Assembly: GCF_013376105.1 (NCBI RefSeq)
Contig: NZ_JAAMFM010000027.1
Coordinates: forward strand, 1 to 63,916
DNA: 63,916 bases
Source of the DNA: Arthrobacter wenxiniae
GTDB taxonomy: Bacteria > Actinomycetota > Actinomycetes > Actinomycetales > Micrococcaceae
Direction: 5' to 3'
In this document: positions 7,852 to 16,129 of the stretch, piece after piece
Layout: the number at the start of each line of letters is the position of its first letter
Numbering within the stretch: position 1 is the stretch's first letter
Position numbers and translations under genes: made by a program
The notes under the pieces: generated by a model
What the model was told of the DNA's origin: nothing
Seen by the model: the letters and a program-made list of their open reading frames with translations, nothing else
The model's database searches: none

Positions 7852-9321
7852 GTGCTTTACAAGGGCCGGCTGGCGCTCCTCAACAGCACGCTGACGCGGG
7901 ACCAGGCCACGGCGGCGGACCTGCTGGCGGTCCGCGCCGCCCTCGACTCCTGCGCCGTCCCCTACCTCCTGGTGCGGGGCAACGGACACGTTCCGGTGCT
8001 GGCCGTCGACAGCTCCCACCGGCACGCCCTGAAGGCCGCCCTGGTCCGGCACTTCGCCGACGAGCCGTTCTATGCCCGCAGCCTGGGCGCGGGGAAGTCC
8101 ACCCTGCTCATTGCGGACGGCGAACTGCCCCGGGGACGCAAGGCGCGCATCCTGCGCCTGTTCCGCCCGCGGCTGGAACCGGCCGGCGGCCTCTATTTTG
8201 GCGCCTCGGCGGGCGTCCAGCTGGAACTGTGGAAGTTCAAGAAGGGGTGCATCGTGCTGCCGGTCGAGAACTCGCTGACCCGCCGCATGGTCCGGGCCCA
8301 GGACGTCAAGCACGGCACGGTGGAACTCCACGGCAAGTCCTGGCCCACCATCGAGGACATGTTTGCCAGCCACGCCTTTGACGTTCCGTTTCCGGTGGAC
8401 ATAGTCTTCAGCTGGGTGGACGGCAGCTCCGAGGACTACCAGGCGGCACGCCGTGCACAGGAGGCGGGCGCCGTGCTGGGCGAGGGCGACGCGCACGAAT
8501 CCCGGTTCCGCCAGATTGACGAACTAAAATATGCTCTGCGCTCCATATACATGTTTGCGCCCTGGATCCGCACCATCTACATCGCCACGGACTCACCGGC
8601 CCCGGCCTGGCTGGGCGACCACCCGCGGATCCGCGTCGTGCGCAGCGCCGAGCACTTCGCGGACCCGTCCGTGCTGCCCACCCACAACTCCATGGCCGTG
8701 GAGTCGCAGCTGCACAACATCGAGGGGCTCTCCGAATACTTCCTGTATTCCAATGACGACATGTTTTTTGGCCGCCCCCTCGGCCCGGACATGTTCTTCA
8801 CCCCGGGCGGGATCACCCGGTTCATGCTCTCACCCAACAGGATCGGCCTGGGCGGCAGCGACGCCTGGCGCAGCGGCTTTGAGAATTCCGCCAGGGTCAA
8901 CCGGAAGCTGCTGCGGGAGCGGTTCGGCCGCGTGGCCACCCGGCACCTGGAGCACGCGGCGGCACCATTCCGCAAGTCGGTCATGCAGGAACTGGAGAAG
9001 GAATTCCCGCAGGAATTTACAGCCACCGCGTCCAGCCGCTTCCGCGCGGCCGGGAACATTTCGGTGACGAATTCGCTCTACCACTACTACGCCCTGTTCA
9101 CCGGCCGGGCGGTGGAGCATGCCGGGGCCAGGAGCGTCTACGTGGACACCACCACCCGCGCCGGCCTGGGCTCGCTGGCGCGGGTCCTGGCGAAGCGCAA
9201 CGCGGACTTCCTGTGCCTAAACGACGGACACAACCCGGAGGTGGGCGCCGGAGAACGCCGCGAACGGGTCACGGACTTCCTGGAAAAGTACTTTCCCCTC
9301 AAGGCGCCTTGGGAGAAATAG
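7852..9321 (+). CDS. Stealth-family sugar-phosphate transferase (capsule/polysaccharide phosphotransferase)
   Basis: Stealth proteins transfer hexose-1-phosphate to make cell-surface polysaccharides. The conserved regions are readable: CR1 DIVFSWVDGSSEDY (~residue 184), CR2 RFRQIDELKYALRSIYMFAPWIRTIYIATD (~220-250), CR3 around HNSMAVESQLHNIEGLSEYFLYSNDDMFFG (~282-310), and a C-terminal CR4-like block (NDGHNPEVG). The annotated GTG at 7852 has a modest site (AGGGAC). An in-frame CTG at 7762 lies 6 bases behind AGGAG and would add 30 residues beginning LSTPPSPPARHRR; either could be used. The 3' end overlaps csrA tail-to-tail by 23 bp. It may act on a surface glycan; there is no evidence that it modifies flagellin. 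Confidence 0.85.
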   Translation: MLYKGRLALLNSTLTRDQATAADLLAVRAALDSCAVPYLLVRGNGHVPVLAVDSSHRHALKAALVRHFADEPFYARSLGAGKSTLLIADGELPRGRKARILRLFRPRLEPAGGLYFGASAGVQLELWKFKKGCIVLPVENSLTRRMVRAQDVKHGTVELHGKSWPTIEDMFASHAFDVPFPVDIVFSWVDGSSEDYQAARRAQEAGAVLGEGDAHESRFRQIDELKYALRSIYMFAPWIRTIYIATDSPAPAWLGDHPRIRVVRSAEHFADPSVLPTHNSMAVESQLHNIEGLSEYFLYSNDDMFFGRPLGPDMFFTPGGITRFMLSPNRIGLGGSDAWRSGFENSARVNRKLLRERFGRVATRHLEHAAAPFRKSVMQELEKEFPQEFTATASSRFRAAGNISVTNSLYHYYALFTGRAVEHAGARSVYVDTTTRAGLGSLARVLAKRNADFLCLNDGHNPEVGAGERRERVTDFLEKYFPLKAPWEK

Positions 9322-9589
9322 CGTCCGCGCCCTCCGCCGACGCCAGCCCCAGGGCCGCCAGAATGAGCTGCTCGGGACTTTCCGTGCCGGGCTCGCCCGC
9401 CGGACCCCGGACTGCCTCCCTGTTGTTGGCGGACACGGCCTCCACCACCTCGCTGCGGTGGATGCTGACGTCCCGCGGGGCGTCGATGCCGATACGCACC
9501 CCCTCGCCGCGGCCGCCGTCGAGGATGGTCACCGTGATGTTCCCGCCGATGATGATCTTCTCGCCGATCTTGCGTGTCAATACCAGCAT
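9299..9589 (-). CDS. csrA: carbon storage regulator CsrA
   Basis: This RNA-binding translational regulator recognises GGA motifs. It opens MLVLTRKIGEKIIIGGNITV and contains the conserved VRIGIDAPRDVSIHRSEV, where the R in DVSIHR-type strand contacts RNA. At 96 aa it is longer than the usual 60-75, with a ~40-residue C-terminal extension. AAGGA lies just upstream. It is the last gene of the flhB-flhA operon. In Gram-positives CsrA represses flagellin translation and is held inactive by FliW, whose gene lies in this locus at 36709-37092. Two candidate targets lie in the fliC leader. Confidence 0.93.
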   Translation of the reverse strand: MLVLTRKIGEKIIIGGNITVTILDGGRGEGVRIGIDAPRDVSIHRSEVVEAVSANNREAVRGPAGEPGTESPEQLILAALGLASAEGADAISPKAP

Positions 9590-9626
9590 GCAGTTCCTTC
9601 CATGGATGTGCTGACGGGTTGAAGAG

Positions 9627-10598
9627 CTAAAGTTCGGCCGAGGCGGCCGGGTAGCCGTCCACCCAGCCCACCGGAACGCCAAGCTGGTTCACGGTCCCCG
9701 GGGTGGCCGTGTCCGTCGAGCCGAGCACTGCCACGGCGTCGGGAGCGGCGTGCCACGACGCCTGCCGGACCCAGGCCTGGGTGTCGTCGGGCTTGTGCGC
9801 GGCGTCCACCACCAGCCACAGCTGGTTGGGCCGCACCGAGGACAGCGCCTGCGGGCCGGAGGACCCCTGGTCCCCGATACTGAATGCTATCAACAGCGGC
9901 TTGCCGGCCACGGCCGCCAGTGCCTGCACCCGTGTCACCTCCGGGCTGTCGATGAGGACGTGCCCCACCCCGTTCGAGCGGAAGTCCCCGGCGGTGCGCA
10001 GCTCGGCCCCGCCGTCGACGGTGCCCGCCATGGCCCACGCGGTGCGCAGCGGATGGTCGCGCAGCCCCACCAGCACCACCAGGTCCCCGGGTGCCGTGCA
10101 CAATTGCGGCACGCCGTCGGCGTCCCGTCCGTCGCCAACGGGCAGTGCTTCGAGGGGCAAGGCTTCGAGAGGCAGTGCTCCGAGAGGCAGGGCTCCGAGG
10201 GACGGGGCTTCGGATGGCCCGGATTCCAGGGCAGGCCGCGCAAGGGCATCGTCGCCGATTCGTTCCGCCATCCGGCCCAGGATCTCGTCAAAGTCGGGTT
10301 TCTGGGTGGACACCACCGGGGCGGCGGGCCCGGCGGAGGGGCCGGCCCGGTCGGCGCCGTCGGCATCGGCCAGCAGCTCGGCCAGGCCACGCCTCGCGGC
10401 GCCCGGGCGGCGCTGCGGCCCTTCCGCATCGCGGGAAACCCGCGGCCTCGACGCCGGGCGCCCGTCCACCTCGACGGTCACCTCAAACGACGTGGTGGCG
10501 CCGATGCCGAACAGCCCGCCCGTCTGGATGCGTTCGGCGCGGATGATCCGGGCCCGGTTGCCGTACGTGTCGAAGAGCTGCCAGCGCAGGCCCTCCAT
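9627..10598 (-). CDS. FlhF-like protein lacking a P-loop (degenerate SRP-GTPase relative)
   Basis: This 323-aa protein lies directly after flhA, the usual place of flhF. The N-terminus (LRWQLFDTYGNRARIIRAERIQTGGLFGIG) resembles the FlhF/SRP-GTPase N-terminal domain. The C-terminal half (DLVVLVGLRDHPLRTAWAMAG ... HVLIDSPE ... PNQLWLVVDAAHKPDDTQAWV ... LGVPVGWVDGYPAA) follows the FlhF order of G1, G3, VLSAT-like and G5 elements. However, no GXXXXGK(S/T) Walker A is present and the DTAGR element reads DSPEV. A low-complexity linker has five pentapeptides LGALP/LEALP. The start at 10598 is chosen because it lies 10 bases after the flhA stop; an upstream GTG start (10640) would overlap flhA. Homology is inferred from position and pattern only. 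Confidence 0.55.
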   Translation of the reverse strand: MEGLRWQLFDTYGNRARIIRAERIQTGGLFGIGATTSFEVTVEVDGRPASRPRVSRDAEGPQRRPGAARRGLAELLADADGADRAGPSAGPAAPVVSTQKPDFDEILGRMAERIGDDALARPALESGPSEAPSLGALPLGALPLEALPLEALPVGDGRDADGVPQLCTAPGDLVVLVGLRDHPLRTAWAMAGTVDGGAELRTAGDFRSNGVGHVLIDSPEVTRVQALAAVAGKPLLIAFSIGDQGSSGPQALSSVRPNQLWLVVDAAHKPDDTQAWVRQASWHAAPDAVAVLGSTDTATPGTVNQLGVPVGWVDGYPAASAEL

Positions 10599-10608
10599 GC
10601 TGTGGCCC

Positions 10609-12651
10609 CTAAGCTGAAATAGACTGGGCACTGCGCACAACTCCTACCGTGTCGATGGTCGGGTTCCCGGCCGTTGCCTCCGTGTAGGAAAGCACGGGGA
10701 GGCCCCTGGTGCGCCCGGACACCAGCCGCCAGATGGCCGGCCGCAGGGCTGGGGCGCAGACCAGGACCGGGCTGCGGCCCGCCGTCTCGGCGGCGGTAAA
10801 CGTCTCCGTCACGGACACCAGGAAGGACTCCAGCCGCGACGGGTCAACCACAATCTGGGTGCCGAGCTCGGACGGGCGCAGGCCCTCCAGCAGGGACTGC
10901 TCAAGTGTTGGGTCGATCATCAGCACGGCCAGCGAGCTGCCGTCCAGGCGCCTGTCCGCGATGACCGGACCCAGGCCGGCCCGGGCCGCTTCAATGAGCG
11001 ATTCCGGGTCGGTGCCCTTCTTCGCCTGCAGCGACAGGGCCTCGTAGATGCGGGGGAGGTCGTTGATGGGCACCTGTTCCTCCAGCAGGCCCTGCAGCAC
11101 GCGCTGGACCTCGCCCAGGGACAGCAGCCCCGGGACCAGCTCGTCCACAATCGACGGCGAGACCTCCTTGACGCCGTCGGTGAGCACCCGCACATCCTCG
11201 CGGCTGAGCAGGCGGGCGGCGTTGGCGCTGACAATGGCGGAGAGGTGGGTGATGAGCACGGACACGCGGTCGATCACGGTGGCGCCGGCCATTTCGGCGC
11301 TGTGCCGCATTTCCGCCGGGATCCACTTCCCGGCCAGGCCAAACACGGGCTCCACGGTGGGGGTGCCCGGCAGGGACCCCAGCTGCTCGCCCAGGGCCAG
11401 CACCCGTCCCGCCGGGGCCGTTCCCCGCCCGGCCTCGACGCCGGCAATGCGGATCACATAGGTCGACGGCGGCAGCTCCACATGGTCGCGGGTGCGCACC
11501 GGGGGCACCACCATGCCCAGCTCCATGGCCACCTTGTGCCGCAGCGCCTTGATGCGGGCCAGGAGGTCGTCCGCGGAGCCGGAGACAAGGTCCACCAGGT
11601 CGGTGGACAGCTGGATTTCCAGGGCCTGGACCCGCATCTGCCCCATGATGTCCTCCGTGGTTTCGGCCTGGGGCACGGGCGCCGCCGCCATCAGGGCCGC
11701 GGCGGCCGCCTTCTCCTCGCCCGCCTTGACCCGCTGCCCCATGAACAGCAGCAGCCCCCCCACCGCCAGGAACAGGAACACGGGCATGCCCGGGATCACG
11801 GACATGATGATCGCGGCGACACCGGACACAAGCAGGGCCGAGCGTGACTGGGTGAGCTGCAGGGCCGCCGTCGTGCCCATGTCGGAGGAGGCGTTGGAGC
11901 GGGTGACGATCATGCCCGTGGCCACGGCCATCAGCAGGGCGGGGATCTGGGAGACCAGGCCGTCGCCCACGGACAGCAGCGAATAGGTGTTGACGGCGTC
12001 GGTGATGTCCATCCCGCGCTGGAGCATGCCGATGGCGATGCCGCCCACCAGGTTGATGATGATGATGATGATGCCGACTATCGCGTCGCCCTTGACGAAC
12101 TTGGAGGCACCGTCCATGGCGCCGTAGAAGTCGGCCTCGGCGGACACCTCCACGCGCCGTTCCTTGGCCTCGACGTCCGTGATCAGGCCCGCGTTCAGGT
12201 CCGCGTCGATGGCCATCTGCTTGCCGGGCATGGCGTCCAGGGTGAAGCGGGCACCCACCTCGGCCACGCGTTCGGCGCCCTTGGTGACCACCACGAACTG
12301 GATGACCACCAGGATCAGGAAGATCACCCCTCCAATGATCAGGTTGCCGCCGACCGTGACCTGCCCGAACGCCTGGATCACCTGACCGGCGTGCGCCTGG
12401 CCCAGCACCAGCCGGGTGGAGGCGACGTTGAGGCCCAGCCGGAACAGCGTGGCCACCAGCAGCAGGGACGGAAACACGGAGAAGTCCAGGGGCTTCTTCA
12501 CAAACATGCTGTTCATCAGCACCAGCAGCGCAAAGACGATGTTGATGATGATCAGGATGTCCAGCAGCATGGCGGGGATGGGGACCACCAGGAGCAGCAC
12601 AATTCCCACCACGCCCATGGGGATGGCCAGCTTGGAGAAGTTGCGGTTCAC
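10609..12651 (-). CDS. flhA: flagellar export gate protein FlhA
   Basis: FlhA forms the nonameric ring of the flagellar type III export gate. The 680-aa protein has eight N-terminal membrane segments (residues ~15-315), the FHIPEP signature region (RVAEVGARFTLDAMPGKQMAIDADLNAGLI) between TM4 and TM5, and a large cytoplasmic C-domain that docks chaperone-substrate complexes. It starts with GTG, overlapping the flhB stop as GTGA, so translation is coupled. The length agrees with the family (~680-700). Confidence 0.96.
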   Translation of the reverse strand: MNRNFSKLAIPMGVVGIVLLLVVPIPAMLLDILIIINIVFALLVLMNSMFVKKPLDFSVFPSLLLVATLFRLGLNVASTRLVLGQAHAGQVIQAFGQVTVGGNLIIGGVIFLILVVIQFVVVTKGAERVAEVGARFTLDAMPGKQMAIDADLNAGLITDVEAKERRVEVSAEADFYGAMDGASKFVKGDAIVGIIIIIINLVGGIAIGMLQRGMDITDAVNTYSLLSVGDGLVSQIPALLMAVATGMIVTRSNASSDMGTTAALQLTQSRSALLVSGVAAIIMSVIPGMPVFLFLAVGGLLLFMGQRVKAGEEKAAAAALMAAAPVPQAETTEDIMGQMRVQALEIQLSTDLVDLVSGSADDLLARIKALRHKVAMELGMVVPPVRTRDHVELPPSTYVIRIAGVEAGRGTAPAGRVLALGEQLGSLPGTPTVEPVFGLAGKWIPAEMRHSAEMAGATVIDRVSVLITHLSAIVSANAARLLSREDVRVLTDGVKEVSPSIVDELVPGLLSLGEVQRVLQGLLEEQVPINDLPRIYEALSLQAKKGTDPESLIEAARAGLGPVIADRRLDGSSLAVLMIDPTLEQSLLEGLRPSELGTQIVVDPSRLESFLVSVTETFTAAETAGRSPVLVCAPALRPAIWRLVSGRTRGLPVLSYTEATAGNPTIDTVGVVRSAQSISA

Positions 12652-13802
12652 GCGGGGATTCCTTTGCTCAGGGTCGGGCTGTTCAGGGTCGGGCTGTAAT
12701 TGGTGGTGCCCGCGGGGATGGCGGAGCCGTTGGGCAGGATCTGGTGTGTCCCCGCCGCGGAGCCGCGCTTTTTCAGGGCCATGACAAACGCGAGCACGGC
12801 CGCCACCTGGTTGTAGAGCTCCACCGGAATCTCCGCGCCAAGTTCACAGGAGCCGTGCAGGGCACGGGCCAGCGGGATGTCCTGGACCACGGGAACCTTC
12901 CTGGCCTCGGCCTCGGCCCGGATGCGCGCCGCCACCCGGTCCGCACCCTTGGCCACCACGCGGGGGGCGGACTTGCCCGGCTCGTAGCGCAGCGCCACCG
13001 CCACGTGCACGGGGTTGACGAGGACGACGTCGGCGGTCGCCACCGCGCTCATCATGCGGCTGCGTGCCATGGCCAGCTGGCGCTGGCGTCGGGCGGATTT
13101 GATCAGCGGGTCGCCGTCGCTGGACTTGTTCTCATCCTTGACTTCCTTCTTGGTCATGCGCGTCTTCTTGCGGTTGCGGCGCGAGACCACGAAGACGTCG
13201 GCCAGGGCCAGCAGCAGGCCGGCTGCCACGGCATACTGCACCAGCGCAGCCACGCCGCCGCCGGCCGCGCCAAGCAGCTCCGTGACCTGCAGCCCGCCCG
13301 CCTGCAACAGCACGGGCACCATGCCCTGGACAACGGTGTAGAGGACCAGCCCGACGACGGCCGTTTTCAGCAGCGCCTTGGCCCCGTTCCACAGCGCCTG
13401 CGTGCCCACCACGTTCTTGATCCCCTTGAACAGGTCAAACTGCTCGAACTTGGGCTTGAACTTCTTGAACCGGATGCCGCCCTGGACGGCGGCCGCCGCC
13501 GCGACGGCGGCAACCACCGTGAACAGCATGGGACCGAGGATGCCCGCCAGCGTGCCCAACGCCGTCTCCAGGGCGCGCAGCGCCACTAGCGGGTCGGGGT
13601 GCGCTGCCATCCGGGCGGCGGTGAACATCTGGTCCGCCAGGGCGTTCGAGCCACGGGCAATCACGCCGGGAAGCATGATGACGGCCGCCCCGACTCCCAC
13701 CCATGCGGTCAGGTCCTGGGAACGGGACAGCTGGCCCTTTTCCCTGACCTCCTTCATGCGTCGTTCGGTGGCCTTTTCGGTCCGCTCACCTGACTCAGCC
13801 AC
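12648..13802 (-). CDS. flhB: flagellar export switch protein FlhB (NPVH variant)
   Basis: FlhB is a membrane component of the export gate and controls the hook-to-filament switch by self-cleavage. The 384-aa protein opens with GERTEKATERRMKEVREKGQ, has four membrane segments, and then a cytoplasmic domain. The self-cleavage motif, almost always NPTH, reads N263-P264-V265-H266 here. The scissile Asn-Pro pair is kept and the Thr is replaced. The C-terminal tail carries a short repeat SPTLNSPTLS. GTG at 13802 overlaps the fliR stop by 8 bases and matches the family's N-terminus; the longer ORF is an artefact. Confidence 0.94.
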   Translation of the reverse strand: MAESGERTEKATERRMKEVREKGQLSRSQDLTAWVGVGAAVIMLPGVIARGSNALADQMFTAARMAAHPDPLVALRALETALGTLAGILGPMLFTVVAAVAAAAAVQGGIRFKKFKPKFEQFDLFKGIKNVVGTQALWNGAKALLKTAVVGLVLYTVVQGMVPVLLQAGGLQVTELLGAAGGGVAALVQYAVAAGLLLALADVFVVSRRNRKKTRMTKKEVKDENKSSDGDPLIKSARRQRQLAMARSRMMSAVATADVVLVNPVHVAVALRYEPGKSAPRVVAKGADRVAARIRAEAEARKVPVVQDIPLARALHGSCELGAEIPVELYNQVAAVLAFVMALKKRGSAAGTHQILPNGSAIPAGTTNYSPTLNSPTLSKGIPA

Positions 13803-14562
13803 GGGCACCTGCCCTCGCGAGGTAGCCCAGGACGGTGCTGACCATGGCCGGAACCACATGCCCCAGCCCCATGATGAGCAGGCCGCCCAGGGAAAGAGTG
13901 AGCATGATCTTCAGGGGGAAGCCCATGGCAAAGGCGTTCAGGGCCGGCGCCACGCGCGTCAGCAGGCCCAGCCCGGCGTCGGCCAGGAACAGGACCACCA
14001 GCAGCGGCCCGGCAATTTGCACGGCGGCCAGGAACATCCCGGTCGTGGCGGTGGCGATGAGTTGTGCGGGGTGCGCCGGATCAATGGCCGCGCCCACGGG
14101 GATCGCGTCGAAGGAGCGGGCCAGCCCGCCGATGATCAGCTGGTAGCCGTCGGAGGCAAGGAGCAGCGCCAGGGCGGTGAGCTGGAACAGCCGGGTGAAC
14201 TGGGCGCCGTTGACCATGGACTGCGGATCGAAGGCCTGGGCCATGGCGAAGCCGCCAAAGGTGTCCACCATGGCACCCGCCGTCTGGATGGCCGCAAACA
14301 CCAGGTACACCAGGAACCCCAGCGCCGCCCCGGTCGCGACCTCCAGCAGCAGGGCCAGGATGAAGGGGCCGGTGTCGCTGACGGTTTCCGCCACGGGGAG
14401 CCGGGCGGCCATGGCGACGGCCAGGCCCAGGGCCAGCATGCCCTTGATGCGCAGCGGGATGGCGTTGTAGGAAAACGGCGGGGCAATGACAATGAACGCC
14501 GTGATCCGCACGGCGGCGAGCAGGCAGGTTTCCAGCCAGGCGGGGTCGATCGGGATGTTCAT
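13795..14562 (-). CDS. fliR: flagellar export gate protein FliR
   Basis: This 255-aa membrane protein of the FliPQR export channel has six hydrophobic segments. Family-typical stretches include ITAFIVIAPPFSYNAIPLRIKGMLALGLA (~residues 18-46) and DTFGGFAMAQAFDPQSMVNGAQFTRLF. It starts 3 bp after fliQ ends and overlaps flhB by 8 bp. Confidence 0.94.
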   Translation of the reverse strand: MNIPIDPAWLETCLLAAVRITAFIVIAPPFSYNAIPLRIKGMLALGLAVAMAARLPVAETVSDTGPFILALLLEVATGAALGFLVYLVFAAIQTAGAMVDTFGGFAMAQAFDPQSMVNGAQFTRLFQLTALALLLASDGYQLIIGGLARSFDAIPVGAAIDPAHPAQLIATATTGMFLAAVQIAGPLLVVLFLADAGLGLLTRVAPALNAFAMGFPLKIMLTLSLGGLLIMGLGHVVPAMVSTVLGYLARAGARG

Positions 14563-14565
14563 CGC

Positions 14566-14838
14566 TCAGCCCCTCAGCAGCAGGGGGATTTTGTCGAAGA
14601 GTTCGTGCGTGAACGTGACGATCTCGGTGATCATCCAGTGTCCGCAGATCAACAGCGCCAGGGCGACCCCGACCGCCTTGGGCACGAAGGACAGCGTTGC
14701 CTCCTGGACCTGGGTGATCGACTGGAGCAGGGAGATGGCGAAGCCGACCACGAGGGCCGTCAGCAGGATCGGGGCGCACAGCTTGGCGGCCACCCAGAGG
14801 GCCTGCACGGCAATGTTGAGGACCTCGGAAGTGTTCAT
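14566..14838 (-). CDS. fliQ: flagellar export gate protein FliQ
   Basis: This 90-aa protein has two long hydrophobic helices (LWVAAKLCAPILLTALVVGFAISLLQSITQVQEATL and VGVALALLICGHWMITEIVTF). The QSITQVQEATLSFVPK segment is the FliQ hallmark. It belongs to the FliP5-Q4-R1 gate. The start ATG overlaps the fliP stop (ATGA). Confidence 0.95.
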   Translation of the reverse strand: MNTSEVLNIAVQALWVAAKLCAPILLTALVVGFAISLLQSITQVQEATLSFVPKAVGVALALLICGHWMITEIVTFTHELFDKIPLLLRG

Positions 14839-15689
14839 GGGCCGCCTCCATAGCTTCTCACCAGGGCGGTGATGATCAGCCCCCAGCCGTCCACCAGGAT
14901 GAACAGCAGGATCTTGAACGGCAGGGAGATCATGACCGGCGGGAGCATCATCATGCCCATGGACATCAGGGCCGACGCCACGACGATGTCGATGATCAGG
15001 AACGGGATGAAGATGACAAAGCCGATGATGAACGCGCTGCGCAGCTCGGAGATCATGAAGGCCGGAATCAGCGTCAGCAGCGGCACCGCATCCGGGGTGG
15101 CCGGGTTTTCCCTGCCCGCCGAGCGCGTCATCAGCGCAATGTCCGCCTCGCGCGTCTGCGGCAGCATGAAGTGGCGCAGGGGGCCCGAGGCGGCGTCGAA
15201 CGCCGCCGCGATGTCCATGTGGCCGCCGAGGTAGGGCTGGACGGCGGCAGTGTTGATGGCCGCCAGCGTGGGGGACATGATGAACAGGGAGAGGAAGAGG
15301 GCCAGGCCCGCCACCACCTGGTTGGGCGGAATCGACTGCAGGCCCAGGGCGTTGCGGGTCATGGCCAGGACCACAAAAATCTTGGTGAAGGACGTCATCA
15401 TCAGCAGCAGCGCCGGCGCCACGGACAGCAGCGTGATCCCAAGCAGGGTGACGATGGCCGAGCTCGGCTGGCCGTCGAGGCCGTTGACCGTGACGTTGAC
15501 GCCGCCGGTGCCCGGAACCGTGGGGTTGGTGGGCGGGGTCGGTGCAACGGGATCGCCCGGCGCCATGACGGAAAGGGCGTGGGCGGACGCGGAAAAGACC
15601 AGCTGGAAGGCCACGAGGGCCGCGAGCAGGAGCCCCAGCATCACCGCCGCCCTGCCCCACCGGCGCAGGGTGACGGAGTCGGGCTTCAC
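14835..15689 (-). CDS. fliP: flagellar export gate protein FliP
   Basis: This 284-aa protein has a cleavable N-terminal signal (RAAVMLGLLLAALVAFQLVFSASAHA), as many FliP proteins do, followed by four membrane helices. Signature blocks are VLAMTRNALGLQSIPPNQVVAGLALFLSLFIMSP and IIDIVVASALMSMGMMMLPPVMISLPFKILLFILVDGWGLI. It starts with GTG, overlapping the fliO stop as GTGA. Confidence 0.96.
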   Translation of the reverse strand: MKPDSVTLRRWGRAAVMLGLLLAALVAFQLVFSASAHALSVMAPGDPVAPTPPTNPTVPGTGGVNVTVNGLDGQPSSAIVTLLGITLLSVAPALLLMMTSFTKIFVVLAMTRNALGLQSIPPNQVVAGLALFLSLFIMSPTLAAINTAAVQPYLGGHMDIAAAFDAASGPLRHFMLPQTREADIALMTRSAGRENPATPDAVPLLTLIPAFMISELRSAFIIGFVIFIPFLIIDIVVASALMSMGMMMLPPVMISLPFKILLFILVDGWGLIITALVRSYGGGP

Positions 15690-16129
15690 AAGTTCAGGCC
15701 CTTGCGCACGGCCGCCCCTGCCTGCTGCCAGGTCTTGGGCGAAAGGATGGAGCCGGATAGCGCCTCCTGACGGGGGCGGTGGTGGCGCGCGCGCAGGGCC
15801 CGGGACCCGGCGTCGTCCATCCCCCGCGGGCCCATGCCGGCAGCGCGCATGGATTCGTCAAAGGCAGGCTCGTCGACGGGGATGGGCGCCGGGGCGTCGT
15901 GGAGGACGTTGATGGAGTGTTCGGTCACGCCCAGAAGGAAGCGGCGGCCGTCCGCGTCGACCACCACCACGGAGGCTTTCTGGCCGACACTGCGCCGGCT
16001 GACCACCGCAAGGTCCGCTTCCGCGCCGGCACGGCTGCCCTTGGACCAGCGCTTTTGCACCATCCACAGCAGGACCACCACAACGCCCAGTGAAAGCCCC
16101 ACCCGCAAGACCAGCAGGAGCGTGTCCAC
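15686..16129 (-). CDS. fliO: flagellar biosynthetic protein FliO
   Basis: This 147-aa protein has a single N-terminal membrane helix (LVLRVGLSLGVVVVLLWMVQKRW), then a small FliO/MopB domain (VVSRRSVGQKASVVVVDADGRRFLLGVTEHSINVL) and a charged tail. FliO assists assembly of the FliP ring. The sequence is weakly conserved in the family, but the helix, the G-E-.-I-.-LL pattern and its place between fliN and fliP agree. GTG start directly after the fliN stop. Confidence 0.85.
   Translation of the reverse strand: MDTLLLVLRVGLSLGVVVVLLWMVQKRWSKGSRAGAEADLAVVSRRSVGQKASVVVVDADGRRFLLGVTEHSINVLHDAPAPIPVDEPAFDESMRAAGMGPRGMDDAGSRALRARHHRPRQEALSGSILSPKTWQQAGAAVRKGLNL

Noticed and set aside
13378-14853. 491-residue plus-strand frame opposite fliR/fliQ
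   Set aside because: Composition is His/Gly/Gln-rich with no domain; it is a shadow of membrane-protein codons.
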